Origin: Allobosea sp. BK604
GTDB taxonomy: Bacteria > Pseudomonadota > Alphaproteobacteria > Rhizobiales > Beijerinckiaceae
Reading direction: 5' to 3'
Length of the DNA stretch: 64,000 bases
Assembly: GCF_004341515.1 (NCBI RefSeq)
Contig: NZ_SLZF01000008.1
Coordinates: forward strand, 62,001-126,000
Of the stretch, positions 39,284-48,857 are shown piece by piece. The stretch's first letter is position 1, and every line of letters begins with the position of its first letter. The translations under genes were made by a program, and so were the position numbers. A model generated the notes under the pieces. The model saw only the letters and a program-made list of their open reading frames with translations. It was not told the origin of the DNA and did no database searches.

Positions 39284-39777
39284 GCGCCGATCCCGGCGAC
39301 CTTGCCAATCTGGCCGATCTGGCATTGCCGCTGCCGGTTTCGTTCTCGCCGCCGGCTGCAGGCATCTGGATCGCCGCCACAGCAGCATTGGTTGCGCTTG
39401 TGCTGTTCGGTTGGCGGGCGCTGCAGCGCTATCGCGCCGATGCCTATTTGCGAGCAGCAGCGGCCGAGCTCGACGCGCTCGCGGCAGGTCCGAAAGGAGA
39501 TCGGTCAGGCATCGCCGAGGCTGTTTCCGCCATCCTGAAGCGCGCCGCCATCGTCGCCTATGGCCGCGAGCGCGTCGCCTCGCTGACCGGAGTGGCCTGG
39601 GCGGGCTTCATTGCCGAGACGGCGCCGCCTGGCGTGGAAACCGCCACCATCGCCGCAGGCCTGGCCAAAGCCCTCGACACTCGACAGGCCACCGAAGCGG
39701 CCGCGTCCGAACCGCTCGTCCGCGAGGCCAAATCCTGGCTTCGCTGTCAGCGCGGTCGCGCTGCGGCGGAGGCGTGA
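39280..39777 (+). CDS. DUF4381 membrane protein
   Basis: A 165-aa protein. The opening LADLALPLPVSFSPPAAGIW is followed by a single membrane segment (about 28-45) and a helical cytosolic part ending EAKSWLRCQRGR. This matches DUF4381, a small protein regularly found between DUF58 and VWA genes in MoxR operons. It overlaps DUF58 by 4 bp and ends 2 bp before the next ATG. Confidence 0.85.
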   Translation: MSADPGDLANLADLALPLPVSFSPPAAGIWIAATAALVALVLFGWRALQRYRADAYLRAAAAELDALAAGPKGDRSGIAEAVSAILKRAAIVAYGRERVASLTGVAWAGFIAETAPPGVETATIAAGLAKALDTRQATEAAASEPLVREAKSWLRCQRGRAAAEA

Positions 39778-39779
39778 CG

Positions 39780-40799
39780 ATGCTGTCCTTCGCCTATCCC
39801 TGGATCGCCCTGCTGGCGCCGCTGCCGCTCGTCGTCTGGTTCGGCCTGCCGGCGCATGTCGAGCGCCGCTCCGGGCTGCGCGTCCCGTTCTTCGACAGGC
39901 TCGCGCGCTTGAGCGGACAGCAGCCCTTCACCGGCGGCGTCGTCGCGCGGCGCGGACCATGGCGACTCCTGCTCGTCTCCTTTGCCTGGCTCCTGGTGCT
40001 CGCGGCGCTGGCCCGGCCGCAATGGATCGAGCCGCCGCTGCATCGCGACCTGCCGACGCGTGACCTGCTGCTCCTGGTCGATCTCTCCGGTTCGATGGAC
40101 ACCAAGGATTTCGTCGATGCATCCGGCAAGACCGTCGACCGGCTGACGGCGGTCAAGCAGGTGCTCGACGATTTCCTGTCGCGCCGCAAGGGCGACCGCG
40201 TCGGCGTCGTCGTCTTCGGCGATGCGCCCTTCGCGCTCGTTCCCTTCACCACCGATCTCGATCTCTGCCGCGCCATGCTGCGCGACACGACCGTCGGGAT
40301 GGCCGGGCCGCGTACGGCCTTCGGCGATGCGATCGGCCTGGGCATCGGGCTGTTCGCGCATAGCACGGTGAGGGCGAAGACGATCATCGCGCTCACCGAC
40401 GGCAATGACACGATCAGCAAGGTGCCTCCGGTCGAGGCCGCCGGTGTCGCCAAGGACCAGGGCATCGTCATCCACACGGTCGCAGTCGGGGATCCCCGGG
40501 CCGCTGGCGAGGACAAGCTCGACGAGGCGGCGCTGAAGCAGGTGGCCGATGTCACCGGCGGCGGCTTCTTCCGCGCCCTGGACCGCGACCAGCTCGCCGG
40601 CATCTACCGGAGACTCGACGAGATCGAGACGCGCCGTATCGATACGGTGAGTTTTCGCCCGCGACGGGACATCTATTGGGTGCCGCTCGCTGCCGCCCTG
40701 TTGCTGACGCTGCTCGGGCAGGCGCTCGGCCTCGCGCGTCGGGCCATCCACAGGGCACCATCGCACGCGCCTGCCGCGATCGTGGAAGCACCGCGATGA
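39780..40799 (+). CDS. VWA-domain membrane protein (BatA-like)
   Basis: A 339-aa inner-membrane protein. Two N-terminal membrane segments (about 5-22 and 62-80) precede a von Willebrand A domain with an intact metal site, DLSGS at 101-105. LTDGNDTISK and a final membrane helix (about 300-320) follow. The layout is that of BatA. It is preceded by a GAGG site and overlaps the next gene by 4 bp. Confidence 0.9.
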   Translation: MLSFAYPWIALLAPLPLVVWFGLPAHVERRSGLRVPFFDRLARLSGQQPFTGGVVARRGPWRLLLVSFAWLLVLAALARPQWIEPPLHRDLPTRDLLLLVDLSGSMDTKDFVDASGKTVDRLTAVKQVLDDFLSRRKGDRVGVVVFGDAPFALVPFTTDLDLCRAMLRDTTVGMAGPRTAFGDAIGLGIGLFAHSTVRAKTIIALTDGNDTISKVPPVEAAGVAKDQGIVIHTVAVGDPRAAGEDKLDEAALKQVADVTGGGFFRALDRDQLAGIYRRLDEIETRRIDTVSFRPRRDIYWVPLAAALLLTLLGQALGLARRAIHRAPSHAPAAIVEAPR

Positions 40800-41719
40800 T
40801 GGCGGCATTATCCGCCTTCCATTTCGAGCGGCCGCTTTGGCTGCTGGCGCTCATTCCGGCCGTTGCGCTTTGGCTGATCGCGCGACGCGGCGCGGACCCG
40901 CTGCTGCAATGGCGCCGCGTGATCGATCCGGTGCTGCTGCCCCATCTCATCGCCGGCCAGGACGCTCGCCCGCGCATCGGCCTGCCGGACTGGCTGTTCC
41001 TGGCCTGGGCGATCGCGGCCATCGCCGTCGCCGGCCCGGCCTGGCAGCGGGAGCCGTCGCCCTTCGCCGATGCCAAGCCCGCGGTCGCGGTCATTCTGAA
41101 GGTCACGCCGTCGATGCTGACGCAGGATCTGGCGCCGACCCGGCTCGACAGGGCCCGGCAGAAGCTGGCCGATATCCTCGCCGCCCGCGAGGGCGCCTCG
41201 ACCGCGCTCATCGCCTATGCCGGCTCGGCGCATCTCGTCCTGCCGGCGACGCCCGATGGCGGCGTCGTGCTCGATCTCGCCAAGGCACTCTCTCCGCAGA
41301 TCATGCCCAAGGAGGGTGAGGATCTCGGCGCTGCCCTGGCGCTCGCCAAACGCGCTCTGGCTGCCAGCGCGAATGGCGGCTCGATCCTGCTGCTGGCCGA
41401 TACGGTCGGGCCGGATGTGACAGTGCGCCCCGCGGAGGGCAGGGCGGTCCCGCTGACAATTCTGGCGCTCCAGCCGCCGGAGACGGAGATTGCCGGGTTC
41501 GAGCAGGTTGAGCGGGCTTTGAACGCCAGCGTGGTGGCTACGACCGCCGATCAGGCCGATGTCGCAGCGGTGGTCAGGCATCTCGACAGCGGTGACGCAG
41601 CCGCGAGCACGGCGGGCGAAGACCAGGGCCAGCACTGGCGCGAGGCAGGATACTGGCTGGTGCCGCTGCTCGCCCTGCTGACGCTGATGTGGTTCCGGCG
41701 CGGATGGGTGCTCGCATGA
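40796..41719 (+). CDS. VWA-domain membrane protein with degenerate metal site (BatB-like)
   Basis: A 307-aa paralogue of the preceding protein with the same membrane layout. The metal-ion-dependent adhesion site, normally DxSxS, reads KVTPS at 102-106, so the first aspartate is a lysine. The VWA fold is otherwise kept (ALIAYAGSAHLVLP). It may be a structural partner that does not bind metal. Overlaps of 4 bp at both ends fix the start. Confidence 0.85.
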   Translation: MMAALSAFHFERPLWLLALIPAVALWLIARRGADPLLQWRRVIDPVLLPHLIAGQDARPRIGLPDWLFLAWAIAAIAVAGPAWQREPSPFADAKPAVAVILKVTPSMLTQDLAPTRLDRARQKLADILAAREGASTALIAYAGSAHLVLPATPDGGVVLDLAKALSPQIMPKEGEDLGAALALAKRALAASANGGSILLLADTVGPDVTVRPAEGRAVPLTILALQPPETEIAGFEQVERALNASVVATTADQADVAAVVRHLDSGDAAASTAGEDQGQHWREAGYWLVPLLALLTLMWFRRGWVLA

Positions 41720-42357
41720 AGCACGTCCGCACGCTCCTCTCCGCGCCTTATGTTTTGGTCGGGCTCGCGGCTGCCCTGGCGCTCTTGGCCGCGGGCTATC
41801 GCGTCGGCTGGCGCGACCTGTGGCTGACGCCGGATCAGCGCGGGCGCTTGCTGCTCGGCGCGAACCGGCCGGCCGAGGCGGCGCAGGCCTTTCGCGATCC
41901 GCTCTGGCGCGGCGTCGCCCTGTTCAGGGCGGGGGATTTCAAGGGTGCCGCCCAGGCCTTCGCCGCGCGGGACACGGCCGAAGGCGCCTTCAACCAGGGC
42001 AATGCGCTGGTGATGCTCGGCCAGTACGATGATGCGCTGAAACGCTACGATCGGGCGCTGGCGCTGCGGCCGGGCTGGGCGGATGCGCTCAAGAATCGCG
42101 AGATCGCGCGCATTCGCGGCGAGCGCAAGAAGACCGAGGGCGGCGAGACCGGAAATACCGACACGAAACCGGACGAGATCGTCTTCGACAAGACCAAGAA
42201 GGGCGGCGAAGACGCTACTGTCGAGGCCGCGAAGCCGATGTCGGACGATGCTGTGCGCGCGCTCTGGCTGAAGCGCGTGCAGACGAAGCCGGCCGATTTC
42301 CTCAAGGCGAAATTCGCCTATCAGCTGGGCGAGCAGACTCAGGGCGTGACGCCATGA
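41716..42357 (+). CDS. TPR-repeat membrane protein (BatC-like)
   Basis: A 213-aa protein with one N-terminal membrane segment (about 9-30). Tetratricopeptide repeats follow (AEGAFNQGNALVMLGQYDDALKRYDRALALRPGWADALKN), and the tail is charged and Lys/Glu-rich. It corresponds to BatC of Bat operons. The start at 41716 is set by the ATGA overlap. Confidence 0.85.
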   Translation: MKHVRTLLSAPYVLVGLAAALALLAAGYRVGWRDLWLTPDQRGRLLLGANRPAEAAQAFRDPLWRGVALFRAGDFKGAAQAFAARDTAEGAFNQGNALVMLGQYDDALKRYDRALALRPGWADALKNREIARIRGERKKTEGGETGNTDTKPDEIVFDKTKKGGEDATVEAAKPMSDDAVRALWLKRVQTKPADFLKAKFAYQLGEQTQGVTP

Positions 42358-43619
42358 GGATCGTCGCCGCATTCGCGCTGCTGATCATCCCCGCCATGGC
42401 GCTGGCTCAGGCTCCCGCCCGCGCGCCGATCATCCGCAGCACGCTCGATCCGGCCGAGGGCATCGTCATCGGTCAGCCGGTGCGGCTCGACGTGCTCGTG
42501 CTGTTTCCCGGAGACATGCCGCACCCGCCGCTCGTCAGCATGCCGGAGGCGCCGGGCGCCCAGATCCTGCGCTTCGAGACGCAGGCAACGACGACACGAG
42601 ACCGGATCGACGGCCAGGACTATGTCGGCCAGAATTTCGAGTTCATCCTGTTCCCGCGGCGCGGCGGCGAGATCGCCATTCCCGCGCCGAGCGTGACCAT
42701 GCTCGACCGCAGCGGCGATCCGACCGGTTCCGCGAAGGGCGAGACGAAGCGGATCAACGTCACCGTCCCGCCCGGAGTCGATCCGTCCGGGCCGGTGCTC
42801 GTCGCCGACCGGGTCGGCGTGGAACAGGATTGGTCGCCCGATCCAGGCGCAGCGCAGTTCAAGGCCGGCAGCGCGCTCGTGCGCACGATCCGGCGTCAGG
42901 CCGATGGCGTGCCCGCGCTCGGCATGGCGGAGTTCGGCTTCACAGCGCCTGAGGGCGTGCGGGTCTATGCCGATCCGCCGATGATCGAGGACCGCAGCAA
43001 CCGCGGCAGTGTCGAAGGCCATCGTACCGACAAGGTGACCTATGTCTTCGAGAAGGCGGGGAGGTACGAACTGCCGGCGCTGTCGCAACCATGGTGGAGC
43101 CTCGCCGACAAGCGGGCACGGACCGAGACGTTGCCGGGGGTGACAGTAACGGTGGCGGCTGGTGCGACGGCGTCTCCAGTGCAGGCGCGATCGTCGCTTG
43201 GCCCGGCGTGGCTTGCTGCGATCCTTGCCCTACTCGGTCTCGCCGCCGTCCTCGTGCTGTTCCGTTCGAGGCTGGTTCATCTCTATCGAAACGCAGCGCA
43301 ACGATACCATTCTTCCGAGGCCGCCGCTCGCCGGGCGCTGTTGCATGCGGCCCGTGCGGGCGAGCCGGCCGCGACCTATCAGGCGCTGCGCCAATGGCTC
43401 CAGCGCCTGCCAGCCGACGAGCGGCAACGCGTCTGCACTGACGAGCGGCTGGCAGGTGCCACGGCCCGGTTGGAGAGCAGTCTTTTCGGCTCAGGTGGCC
43501 GCTGGAGCCGCGAGGCTGGAGCGGCACTGGCTGCCGCCCTGGCTCAGGCCGATGGGCGAAGCCGCTCCGCGCCGGTGCCCGAACGCGGGCTGCTTCCACC
43601 ACTCAATCCCTCGACTTGA
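42354..43619 (+). CDS. BatD-like protein
   Basis: A 421-aa exported protein. A signal peptide ending ALAQA is followed by a beta-sandwich region (RLDVLVLFPGDMP, FILFPRRGGEIAIPAPSVTM). A membrane helix lies near residues 280-300, with a cytosolic helical tail. This matches BatD/oxygen-tolerance family proteins. It overlaps the TPR gene by 4 bp and closes the Bat-like core of the operon. Confidence 0.8.
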   Translation: MRIVAAFALLIIPAMALAQAPARAPIIRSTLDPAEGIVIGQPVRLDVLVLFPGDMPHPPLVSMPEAPGAQILRFETQATTTRDRIDGQDYVGQNFEFILFPRRGGEIAIPAPSVTMLDRSGDPTGSAKGETKRINVTVPPGVDPSGPVLVADRVGVEQDWSPDPGAAQFKAGSALVRTIRRQADGVPALGMAEFGFTAPEGVRVYADPPMIEDRSNRGSVEGHRTDKVTYVFEKAGRYELPALSQPWWSLADKRARTETLPGVTVTVAAGATASPVQARSSLGPAWLAAILALLGLAAVLVLFRSRLVHLYRNAAQRYHSSEAAARRALLHAARAGEPAATYQALRQWLQRLPADERQRVCTDERLAGATARLESSLFGSGGRWSREAGAALAAALAQADGRSRSAPVPERGLLPPLNPST

Positions 43620-43630
43620 GGAGCATGCAG

Positions 43631-45052
43631 ATGAAGCCGCTCTCATTGAAGATGCTCGCGCTGTCTGCTCTGCTCGGCGCTTCGCCGGCACTGGCGCAAA
43701 ACCCCGCTTCCGACGATCTGGACAAGCGCATGATCGAGCGCCGTGCGGTCGAGGCCGTCATCTGGGGCATGCCGGCGGTCAATTACGACCTGATGCTGCA
43801 GGAGATGCTGAGCAAGACGCCAGGCAAGGTGCATCAGGTCATCTACTGGGGCCGGCCGCTCGACTCTAAGAACCAGACGCTGACGCCCAATCCTGACGCG
43901 CTCTACTTCATGACCTTTTTCGACACCAAGGACGGGCCGATCGTGCTCGACCTGCCGCCCGGCGACAAGAACGGCTCGTTCAACGGCAATATCGTCACGG
44001 TGTGGCAGATGCCGCTGGAGGATGCCGGCCTGCTCGGCGCCGACAAGGGCAAGGGCGGCAAATATCTCGTCCTGCCGCCGCGCTACAAGGGCAAGCCGCC
44101 AGCCGGCTACATCCCGCTGCAATCCGACACGTTCGGTGGCTACATGCTGTTCCGCTCGAACCTGAAGAGCCATGGCGAGGCCGACGTCGCCAATTCGATC
44201 GCCTATGGCAAGCGGATGAAGGTCTATCCGCTCGCTCAGGCAGGCAAGCCTCCAGCGACAGTGTTCAGCGACGTCAAGGATGTCACCTTCGACTCGACGA
44301 TCCGCTATGATGCGAGCTTCTTCGCGCATCTCGACCGGATCGTGCAGTCCGAGCCCTGGCTGCAGCGCGACCGCGCCATGATCGACCCGCTCAAGTCGCT
44401 CGGCATCGAGAAGGGCAAGCCCTACCGGCCCGATGCCGCGGCGACAACGGTGCTCAATGCCGGGGTGCAGGAGGCTCGAGGCTGGCTCGAGCGGAAATAT
44501 GATGCCGGGTTGCCGCCCTTCTTCTCACCGACCAGCCGTTGGACCTTCCCGGCGCCTCCCGATCTGATCAAGCAGGGACAGAGTGGCTATGCCGATCCCG
44601 ACCAATATCCCACGGACTCGCGCGGCCTCGCCTATAGCTACGCCTATATCGGCATCAAGCGGCTCGGCGCCGGCCAGTTCTACCTGATCTCGATCCGGGA
44701 CAGGGACGGCGATGCCTTCGACGGCGGCAAGACCTATCGCCTGACCGTGCCGCCCAAGGCGCCGGTCGAGCAGTACTGGTCGGTGACGGCCTATGACCGG
44801 CAGACACACGCGCTGATCCGCGGCATGCCGCGCGCCAGCCGCTCGTCGCAGATCCCGGAGATGCAGAAGAATGCCGATGGTTCGATCGAGGTCTATTTCG
44901 GCCCGAAGGCGCCTGCCGGCAAGGAGGCGAACTGGGTGCCGACCGATCCCGCCCGCAAGTTCGAGCTGATGTTCCGCGCCTATGCGCCGACCAAGGCGCT
45001 GTTCGACAAGAGCTGGGCGCTGCCCGACGTCGAGAAGGTGGCAGGGCAATGA
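43631..45052 (+). CDS. DUF1254/DUF1214 exported protein
   Basis: A 473-aa periplasmic protein. A signal peptide (1-23, ending SPALAQ) is followed by DUF1254 (VEAVIWGMPAVNYDLMLQEM, QTLTPNPDALYFMTFFD). The C-terminal DUF1214 part contains YWSVTAYDRQTHALIRG. The biochemical role is unknown. The start at 43631 is used because AGGAG at 43619-43623 gives the right spacing; the earlier ATG at 43625 is too close to it. It directly follows BatD in the same operon. Confidence 0.88.
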   Translation: MKPLSLKMLALSALLGASPALAQNPASDDLDKRMIERRAVEAVIWGMPAVNYDLMLQEMLSKTPGKVHQVIYWGRPLDSKNQTLTPNPDALYFMTFFDTKDGPIVLDLPPGDKNGSFNGNIVTVWQMPLEDAGLLGADKGKGGKYLVLPPRYKGKPPAGYIPLQSDTFGGYMLFRSNLKSHGEADVANSIAYGKRMKVYPLAQAGKPPATVFSDVKDVTFDSTIRYDASFFAHLDRIVQSEPWLQRDRAMIDPLKSLGIEKGKPYRPDAAATTVLNAGVQEARGWLERKYDAGLPPFFSPTSRWTFPAPPDLIKQGQSGYADPDQYPTDSRGLAYSYAYIGIKRLGAGQFYLISIRDRDGDAFDGGKTYRLTVPPKAPVEQYWSVTAYDRQTHALIRGMPRASRSSQIPEMQKNADGSIEVYFGPKAPAGKEANWVPTDPARKFELMFRAYAPTKALFDKSWALPDVEKVAGQ

Positions 45053-45116
45053 GCCGCCGGGGTGCCGAGGCGTCCTGCCGAGCGCTCGGTTCCGTCAGCC
45101 GTGGGAAGGGTGAGCC

Positions 45117-45377
45117 ATGACCGGTCTCGATATCTTCGCCTGGATCGTCCTCATCGTGCTCGTCGCCAGCACGGCCTTCATCATCGTCTTCATGGCGATG
45201 TGGCCAGGCATGGTCGCACGGCGGCGTGGCCACCCTTACGCCGAAGCCGTCGCGATCGGCGGTTGGGTGACGCTCTTCCTCGGCTTCGTGCTCTGGCCCA
45301 TCGTCCTGATCTGGGCCTATGTCGACGTGCCGCCGAACCCGCGCAGGTCTGTGACCGGAGGGGAGGCGGCGCGATGA
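45117..45377 (+). CDS. DUF3302 inner-membrane protein
   Basis: An 86-aa protein with two membrane segments (about 8-28 and 47-68), matching DUF3302 (RGHPYAEAVAIGGWVTLF, LIWAYVDVP). Such genes are regularly paired with an HlyD-type gene, as here, with a 4-bp overlap. The function is unknown; it may anchor or partner the HlyD protein. Confidence 0.85.
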   Translation: MTGLDIFAWIVLIVLVASTAFIIVFMAMWPGMVARRRGHPYAEAVAIGGWVTLFLGFVLWPIVLIWAYVDVPPNPRRSVTGGEAAR

Positions 45378-46315
45378 TCGTTGTCCTGCTCAACACTTAT
45401 CTGGCGCTGCTCTTCATCCTGGTGAAGCTCAAGGTCGTGCCCTTCAACGGGTTCTGGAAGGCATCGCCAGTCCTCGTCTTCCTGCTGCTGCTGATCGGCC
45501 TGTTCATCCCGATGAACTGGGGCGCGCCGCAGGGGGCGGCGCTTGTGGTGCGCAACTCTGTCGCGATCGTGCCCGATGTCTCCGGCGAGGTGGTCGAGGT
45601 GCCCGTCCGGCCCAATCAGCCGATCAAGGCCGGCGACGTCCTGTTCAGGATCGACCCCGTCCCGTTCCAGTCGCAGCTCGATGCCCTGAACGCGCAGCTC
45701 AAATTCCAGGAAACGCGGCTTGGCCAGATGACACAGCTGCAAACGCAAGGTGCCGGCCGCGCCTTCGATGTCGAGCAGCGCGAGGCTGAGGTGGAGCAAC
45801 TCAGGGCTCAGATCGTCGGAGCGAAATGGAGCCTGGAGAAGACGACGGTGCGCGCGCCGGCTGATGGCTATGTCACCAATCTGGCGCTGCGCACAGGTGC
45901 GCGGGTGACGAACCTGCCGCTTTCGCCGGTTATGGCTTTCATCGATACGGCGGAGACCATTATCGGCGTTCAGGTCGACCAGAACGCTGCGCGCTATCTC
46001 GCTCCGGGCCAGCCCGTCGAACTGACTTTCAAGCTGAATCCGGGCACGGTTCAGACGGGCAAGGTCGAGAGCATCCTGCAAGCAGTCTCCACGGGACAAG
46101 TCCAGACCTCGGGCCTTGCCGTCGCGCCGCGAGCCGTCGAGACTGCGCCGCTCGTGGTGCGCGTCAAGCTCGACGACGAGGCCTTCGCCCGTTCACTGCC
46201 CGCCGGAAGCACCGGTACCGCCGCGATCTTTACCGAGCACGTCAAGGCCGCGCATGTGATCCGCAAGGTGCTGCTGCGTCAGATCGCGATCACCAATTAC
46301 ATCAACCCGTTTTGA
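45374..46315 (+). CDS. HlyD-family membrane-fusion protein
   Basis: A 313-aa periplasmic adaptor. Two N-terminal hydrophobic segments are followed by a biotinyl/lipoyl half (VPDVSGEVVEVPVRPNQPIKAGDVLFRID). A short coiled-coil hairpin precedes the second half (TTVRAPADGYVTNLALRTGARV) and a beta-barrel. It resembles the YiaV/AaeA type that works with a small DUF3302 protein. No outer-membrane channel gene is nearby. It is the last gene of the moxR operon. Confidence 0.88.
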   Translation: MIVVLLNTYLALLFILVKLKVVPFNGFWKASPVLVFLLLLIGLFIPMNWGAPQGAALVVRNSVAIVPDVSGEVVEVPVRPNQPIKAGDVLFRIDPVPFQSQLDALNAQLKFQETRLGQMTQLQTQGAGRAFDVEQREAEVEQLRAQIVGAKWSLEKTTVRAPADGYVTNLALRTGARVTNLPLSPVMAFIDTAETIIGVQVDQNAARYLAPGQPVELTFKLNPGTVQTGKVESILQAVSTGQVQTSGLAVAPRAVETAPLVVRVKLDDEAFARSLPAGSTGTAAIFTEHVKAAHVIRKVLLRQIAITNYINPF

Positions 46316-46617
46316 CGGGCGCGCTCGGGCCCGAGGCTGGCAGCGATCTGCTCGAAACCGGACCGGTCGTCCTTCAACGGGATCAGCGAGGGCGGGAACA
46401 CCAATGTCCTGTTGGAAGCGTACGGCATCCACCTGTGCGGGGGAAGCCGGCCTCACCGCATTTTCGGGACAGTAACAGTTACGACATTGCCGGAGGCTGA
46501 CGGCTGATCGACCGTTATCTGTCCGGATTTTCGTCACCTCGGACCAGAGGGAAGAACTCAGCGCATCTTCGACGAGTCCCATTCGCTCCGGTTCCGGCTT
46601 ACGCGAGAGGATATGCC
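46316..46617. other. Leader region of the arylsulfatase gene
   Basis: About 300 bp without a credible gene. It must hold the sulfatase promoter, and GAGAGGA before the start serves as ribosome-binding site. No operator is recognised. Confidence 0.4.
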
Positions 46618-48264
46618 ATGCAGAAGAAGCAGGACGTTCCCGACACGAACCCGTCGCTCGACAGGCGCAGCATCCTGCTCGGCGGAACCGCATTGGCTGC
46701 TGCGTCTGCCTATCTTGCGGCTTCGCCGATCGAGCGGGCCCAGGCCCAGCAGCCGGCGGCGCCGGCGAGCGGACGCAAGCCGAATATCCTGGTCATCTTC
46801 GGCGACGACATCGGCATACCTCAGGTCAGCGCCTACACGATGGGAATGATGGGCTACCGCACGCCCAATATCGATCGCATCGCCAGTGAAGGCGCGATTT
46901 TCACGGATGCCTATGGCCAGCAGAGCTGCACGGCCGGGCGCGCCTCCTTCATCCTCGGCGAGGAGCCGTTCCGCACCGGTTTGCTGACGATCGGCATGCC
47001 CGGTGACCCGCATGGCATCGCGGACTGGATGCCGACCATCGCCGACGCCCTGAAGACGCAAGGCTATGCCACCGGCCAATTCGGCAAGAACCATCTCGGT
47101 GACCGCGACGAGCACCTGCCGACGCGGCACGGCTTCGACGAGTTCTTCGGCAACCTCTACCACCTCAATGCCGAGGAGGAGCCCGAGGGCTATTTCTATC
47201 CGAAGGATCCGAACTTCCGGAAGCAGTTCGGCCCGCGCGGCGTGCTCAAGACCTCGGCCGACGGCAAGATCGAGGATACCGGTCCGCTCAACACCAAGCG
47301 GATGCCGACAGTCGACGAGGAATTCCTGGCCGGCGCCAAGGATTTCATCGACAGGCAGGTCAAGGCGAGCAAGCCGTTCTTCTGCTGGTTCAACTCGACC
47401 CGCATGCACGTCTTCACCCATCTCAAGCCGGAATCGATGGGGAAGACCGGGATGGGCATCCATGCCGATGGCATGGTCGAGCATGACGGGCATGTCGGGC
47501 AATTGCTCAAGCAGCTCGACGATCTCGGCATCACCGACAACACCATCGTGCTCTACACGACCGATAACGGCGCTGAGATCGCACTCTGGCCCGACGGCGC
47601 CATGACCCCGTTCCGGGGCGAGAAAGGCACGACCTGGGAAGGCGGCTTCCGTATCCCGATGATGGTGCGCTGGCCGGGCGTGATCAAACCCGGCACGCAG
47701 TACAACGAGATGATCACTCTAATGGACTGGTTCCCGACCTTCCTCGCCGCAGCCGGCGAGCCGGAGATCAAGGAGAAGATGAAGGCGGGCTTCCAGGCAG
47801 GCAGCAAGACCTTCAAGGTCCATCTCGATGGCTACAACTTCCTGCCCTTCTTCAAGGGCGAGTCGAAGCAGCCGCCACGTGACGTAATGTTCTTCTTCGA
47901 CCAGGGCGGCAATCTCAATGCGGTGCGCTGGAATGACTGGAAGGTCAGCTTCGCCGTCAACAGCGAGGGCAATATCGCCACGGCCACGCGCGAAGTCACA
48001 TCCTGGGCGTCGATCACGAACCTCCGGATGGACCCTTACGAGCGGGGCATGAAGGAAGGTGGCGAAGCCACCAAGTTCCTCGGCCAGCAAATGTGGCTGC
48101 TGGTGCCGATCCAGTCCAAGGTGAAGGAGTTCTTCTCCGATTTCGCCGATTACCCGTACCAGACGGGAAGCTCTCTGAACGCGGCCGGCATCAATTACGG
48201 GCTGCTCCAGCAGCAAGCGGCGCTGAAGCGACTGGGCGATCTGGAGCGGTTGAGGCCGCGCTAG
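46618..48264 (+). CDS. Tat-exported arylsulfatase
   Basis: A 548-aa sulfatase. The Tat signal is DRRSILLGG, with export predicted up to about residue 45. Metal residues lie in IFGDD (62-64), and Cys104-Thr-Ala-Gly-Arg108 is the CxAxR-type motif. In known sulfatases this cysteine is oxidised to formylglycine. TTDNGAE and a further aspartate/lysine region complete the active site. It hydrolyses sulfate esters in the periplasm; the substrate is unknown. No formylglycine-generating enzyme is in the window. It follows the MoxR-HlyD operon in the same direction. Confidence 0.92.
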   Translation: MQKKQDVPDTNPSLDRRSILLGGTALAAASAYLAASPIERAQAQQPAAPASGRKPNILVIFGDDIGIPQVSAYTMGMMGYRTPNIDRIASEGAIFTDAYGQQSCTAGRASFILGEEPFRTGLLTIGMPGDPHGIADWMPTIADALKTQGYATGQFGKNHLGDRDEHLPTRHGFDEFFGNLYHLNAEEEPEGYFYPKDPNFRKQFGPRGVLKTSADGKIEDTGPLNTKRMPTVDEEFLAGAKDFIDRQVKASKPFFCWFNSTRMHVFTHLKPESMGKTGMGIHADGMVEHDGHVGQLLKQLDDLGITDNTIVLYTTDNGAEIALWPDGAMTPFRGEKGTTWEGGFRIPMMVRWPGVIKPGTQYNEMITLMDWFPTFLAAAGEPEIKEKMKAGFQAGSKTFKVHLDGYNFLPFFKGESKQPPRDVMFFFDQGGNLNAVRWNDWKVSFAVNSEGNIATATREVTSWASITNLRMDPYERGMKEGGEATKFLGQQMWLLVPIQSKVKEFFSDFADYPYQTGSSLNAAGINYGLLQQQAALKRLGDLERLRPR

Positions 48265-48578
48265 GAAGCGCCGAGTTCGTCTGAGAGCAGATGCGGGCCC
48301 ATCAGTTATTCCACCCAGCCTTCTGTACATAGTTTGGCGACGAACGGGCCCAGATCGTTCTCAACGCCCTACAGTGAAGGGCATATGAGTGCTGCAAAGC
48401 ATGAAGTTTATCCATAACATACATCAGATGGCTGACTGGTTAAGGTCAGTTTCTAGTTTCTAGAGCACAATCATTCGCAGTAGGTGGCGGCGCGGCGCAG
48501 ATGGTCCGGATTGCGCAGCCGCGCCGGCGCCGGTCCACCTCAGGTGAGCCCGGGGCCACTGGCTGCGTCAGCGCGACA
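48265..48578. other. Gene-free stretch at the start of the accessory region
   Basis: About 310 bp, AT-richer than the sulfatase side, in which I see no credible gene, repeat or structure. It marks a change from long operons to scattered small genes. Confidence 0.45.
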
Positions 48579-48857
48579 ATGACCACTCACCGCCTTTCGA
48601 TTGAGCGTACCTACCCCGACGATGACAGATACTGGCAAGTCCGCGAAGAAAGCGGAGATTTCGTCGGTATAATAGTCGACTGTCGTGACCAAACAATCGA
48701 GGATCGGCCAGCCTGGTTCTGGGCGATCAGCGTCTTCGGCATGCCTCAGCCCGGCATATTTCGTGGGGACGAATGGACCCGCGAGGATGCAGTCGCCAAG
48801 ATCCATGAACGATGGCCGGCCTTCCGGGCTCAGTTCAGCGATGAGGAGTACGAATGA
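48579..48857 (+). CDS. Small acidic hypothetical protein
   Basis: A 92-aa cytosolic protein beginning MTTHRLSIERTYPDDDRYW. It is rich in Trp, Asp and Glu, with EWTREDAVAKIHERWPAFRAQFSDEEYE at the end. No family is recognised. A longer frame exists, but the extra N-terminus is low-complexity Arg-rich and is rejected. Confidence 0.5.
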   Translation: MTTHRLSIERTYPDDDRYWQVREESGDFVGIIVDCRDQTIEDRPAWFWAISVFGMPQPGIFRGDEWTREDAVAKIHERWPAFRAQFSDEEYE

